A DNA stretch of 17,298 nt from an uncultured Clostridia bacterium. Lineage in GTDB: Bacteria; Bacillota; Clostridia; Christensenellales; Aristaeellaceae. The notes under the pieces are model-generated. The model was not told the DNA's origin, ran no database searches, and saw only the letters and a list, made by a program, of their open reading frames with translations. This document shows, piece after piece, positions 15,701 through 17,298 of the stretch; position 1 is the stretch's first letter, and each line of letters begins with the position of its first letter. Made by a program: the position numbers and the translations under genes. Location: contig CAKTTL010000059.1 of the NCBI GenBank assembly GCA_934615235.1, positions 1 to 17,298 of the forward strand, read 5' to 3'.

Positions 15701-17074
15701 ATGTACGACTTTGGCCACATGTCCTTTGAAGAACTGGTGCGCCCGGAAGGCTTCGAGTGCGAATGCGGCAAGAAGCATTCCGTGCCGATCGAGTATCTGA
15801 AGATCTGCCGCGGGGCAACGGCGTATCTGCCTGAGGCGCTCCGCGCCGTAAAGAGCAAAAAGCCGTTCATCGTCTGCGATAAGAACACGTACGAAGCGGC
15901 GGGCAAGACGGCGGAGGAAACGCTGGAAAAGGCTGGGATCGAATATACGACATATGTAATCCCGTCCAACGACGGAGAACGCATCAAGCCGGGCGAATGG
16001 GAGCTTGGCAGCATCGGCATGCATTTCGATCCCGGCTGCGATTTTATCCTCGCGGTCGGCGGCGGCGTGATTAACGACCTGTGCAAGGTGTTCGGCCATG
16101 ATACCGGCCGCAAGACCGGCGTTCTGGGCACTTCGCCGTCGATGGATGGTTTCGCGTCGAACTCTTCTTCGATGGAAGTAAACCATGTGAAAGTGTCGCT
16201 TTATAATGCCTGCCCGGCGGTGATTCTGTGCGATACCGAAGTGATGGCCAAAGCGCCGATGCGCAACCTTTGGGCCGGTCTTGGCGATATGGCGGCCAAG
16301 TATATTTCGATTTGCGAATGGCGCATTTCTACGCTGATTACCGGCGAATATTACTGCGAGGGCGTAGCGGGCATGATGCGCGCGGCGCTTGAACGGATTA
16401 TGGCGGCTGCGCCGCAGATCCCCTCGCGCGATCCCGACGCGATTCAGACCGTCGCGGAAGGCCTTGTGCTGGCGGGCATTGCAATGTCCTATGCGCAGAT
16501 TTCGCGTCCGGCTTCCGGCCTGGAGCATTATTTCAGCCATGTCTGGGAAATGCTTGCACTGGAACGCGGCCTGCCGTATGATCTGCATGGCATTCAGGTT
16601 GGCATCGGAACGGTGCTTTCCATGAAGGTGATGAACCGCGTCCGCACGATCCGACCCGATCCGGAAAAAGCGGCCGCGGCGATGCGCGCGTTCGATCCGA
16701 GCGAATGGGAAAAGAATGTTCGCCGTGTGTTCGGAAAGACGGCGCACGAGATTATCGCCATCGAAGAGAAGACGCACAAGAACGATCCGGCGCGTCAGGC
16801 TGCGCACGCCAGGAAGATTTGCGAAAACTGGGATCAGATTCTCAAAATTATCGACGAAGAAATTCCGGACGAGCAGTGGCTCTTCGATATTTTTGAAAAG
16901 GTCGGCATGCCGATGTGGCCGAAGGATATCGGCGTTTCCCGTCAGGATACGCGCGACGCGTTCGTCTGCTCGCGAGATATTCGCGATAAGTATTTGATCT
17001 CCTCGCTGCTATGGGAAATTGGCGAGATGGACGAGTTCGCGGATTGGGTCGAGACGCTGGCGGACGGAGAATAA
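15701..17074 (+). CDS. sn-glycerol-1-phosphate dehydrogenase (AraM/EgsA family)
   Basis: 457 residues. The family reduces dihydroxyacetone phosphate to sn-glycerol-1-phosphate with NAD(P)H; bacterial AraM enzymes use nickel or zinc and feed prenylglyceryl-phosphate synthesis. Visible: cofactor-binding GGGVIND (120-126), the family block TSPSMDGFASNSS (144-156), GLGDMAAKYIS (193-203) with probable metal ligand Asp196, SGLEHYFSHVWEM (272-284) with His276 and His280, and LHGIQVGIGT (295-304) with His296. The N-terminus has C-x-C-GKKH (20-26), which I recall from clostridial homologues. At 457 residues it exceeds B. subtilis AraM (~390 aa) mainly by a C-terminal extension. Start chosen for AGGAG (15689-15693) seven bases upstream. 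No arabinose genes lie next to it, so the AraM operon context of Bacillus is absent. The related iron-dependent alcohol dehydrogenase or dehydroquinate synthase families fit less well. Confidence 0.92.
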   Translation: MYDFGHMSFEELVRPEGFECECGKKHSVPIEYLKICRGATAYLPEALRAVKSKKPFIVCDKNTYEAAGKTAEETLEKAGIEYTTYVIPSNDGERIKPGEWELGSIGMHFDPGCDFILAVGGGVINDLCKVFGHDTGRKTGVLGTSPSMDGFASNSSSMEVNHVKVSLYNACPAVILCDTEVMAKAPMRNLWAGLGDMAAKYISICEWRISTLITGEYYCEGVAGMMRAALERIMAAAPQIPSRDPDAIQTVAEGLVLAGIAMSYAQISRPASGLEHYFSHVWEMLALERGLPYDLHGIQVGIGTVLSMKVMNRVRTIRPDPEKAAAAMRAFDPSEWEKNVRRVFGKTAHEIIAIEEKTHKNDPARQAAHARKICENWDQILKIIDEEIPDEQWLFDIFEKVGMPMWPKDIGVSRQDTRDAFVCSRDIRDKYLISSLLWEIGEMDEFADWVETLADGE

Positions 17075-17085
17075 GGAAAAAAATG

Positions 17086-17120
17086 AAAGTCCGGGAAACG
17101 ATGTTTCCCGGACTTTTTTC
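17086..17120 (+). terminator. Strong intrinsic terminator after the glycerol-1-phosphate dehydrogenase
   Basis: AAAGTCCGGGAAAC (17086-17099) pairs perfectly with GTTTCCCGGACTTT (17103-17116) around a 3-base loop, followed by further T's. The A-rich stretch at 17076-17083 also gives it terminator form on the minus strand. Confidence 0.95.
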
Positions 17121-17127
17121 TGTTGAG

Positions 17128-17238
17128 GTGTATCTGAAAAGAAAGAGACAAAAGCTCGACCGGCCTTTTCGCCGGTTCAGGAAGAAAACTGAAGGTTTAG
17201 CGGGATAATTTCAGATACACTCTAGGGTGTATCTGAAA
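17128..17238. repeat. Three copies of a 12-bp repeat, forming a terminal-inverted-repeat-like unit and a perfect hairpin
   Basis: GTGTATCTGAAA occurs at 17128-17139 and 17227-17238, and its exact reverse complement at 17209-17220. The first and second copies bound a 93-bp unit with a central hairpin ACCGGC/GCCGGT (17159-17176). The second and third form a 12-bp perfect stem with loop TCTAGG. No coding sequence is recognisable inside. It could be a small nonautonomous element, the junction of two such elements, or a terminator for an unseen convergent gene. The rest of the 224-base tail up to the window end shows no supported gene. Confidence 0.6.
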
Positions 17239-17298
17239 AATTCCCTGAGACTCCATCACGGCGTCTTTTCCGCCATTTCCGCGTCGGGAAATCTCGAT

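Noticed and set aside
17159..17177. ACCGGC/GCCGGT hairpin as an intrinsic terminator
   Set aside because: Six base pairs without a following T tract, and a strong terminator already lies just upstream at 17086-17120.
17128..17238. CRISPR array reading of the repeated 12-mer
   Set aside because: Only three copies, one inverted, with 69- and 6-base spacing and no cas genes; the repeat is too short.
17256..17298. Possible 3' end of a convergent minus-strand gene (frame ending in EMAEKTP then TGA at 17256-17258)
   Set aside because: Only about 13 codons are visible and other minus frames are also open. The composition and the hairpin beyond it are suggestive, but this is too little to call a gene.

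Overview
The window looks like chromosomal DNA from a high-GC, anaerobic Firmicute (class Clostridia, probably a gut lineage). This rests on the DUF3502-type sugar-binding protein, a compact GH130 mannoside phosphorylase, strong AGGAGG ribosome sites, A/T-tract terminators and an AraM-type glycerol-1-phosphate dehydrogenase. The placement is an inference from gene families, not from a marker gene. All supported genes lie on the + strand. Intergenic gaps are 109 to 224 bases, except a 14-base gap inside the operon. No tRNA, rRNA, CRISPR array or intact mobile element is visible.

Layout. (1) 1-2116: the C-terminal 301 residues of an extracellular sugar-binding protein, then a GH130 phosphorylase, closed by a strong terminator. 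This is the end of a mannoside uptake and phosphorolysis locus. (2) 2117-14653: a long co-directional operon of eight genes in two blocks. Block A is a large secreted/membrane protein (863 aa), an ABC ATPase, an ABC-2 permease and a coiled-coil membrane protein with a Gly/Gln/Ser-rich linker. Its genes are joined by short overlaps. Block B is a MoxR AAA+ ATPase, a DUF58 protein, a BatA-like VWA membrane protein and an 896-aa protein with two VWA domains. A 190-base gap carrying three perfect GC-rich hairpins separates the blocks. (3) 14654-15668: a small secreted protein with a Tyr/Pro-rich segment, driven by its own recognisable sigma-A promoter. (4) 15701-17120: an sn-glycerol-1-phosphate dehydrogenase with its own terminator. 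(5) 17121-17298: a noncoding tail holding three copies of a 12-bp repeat, one inverted.

How the genes may work together. MoxR, DUF58 and VWA proteins form known but poorly understood chaperone-like modules: a cytoplasmic AAA+ ATPase and DUF58 partner acting with membrane-anchored VWA proteins that use metal-dependent adhesion sites. Here that module sits in one operon with a complete ABC-2 exporter and two uncharacterised membrane proteins. Five proteins are predicted to be membrane-embedded or largely extracytoplasmic and three are cytoplasmic, two of them ATPases. A cell-envelope assembly or export machine is the most economical reading, but its substrate cannot be read from sequence. This operon is the main candidate for an undescribed system in the window.
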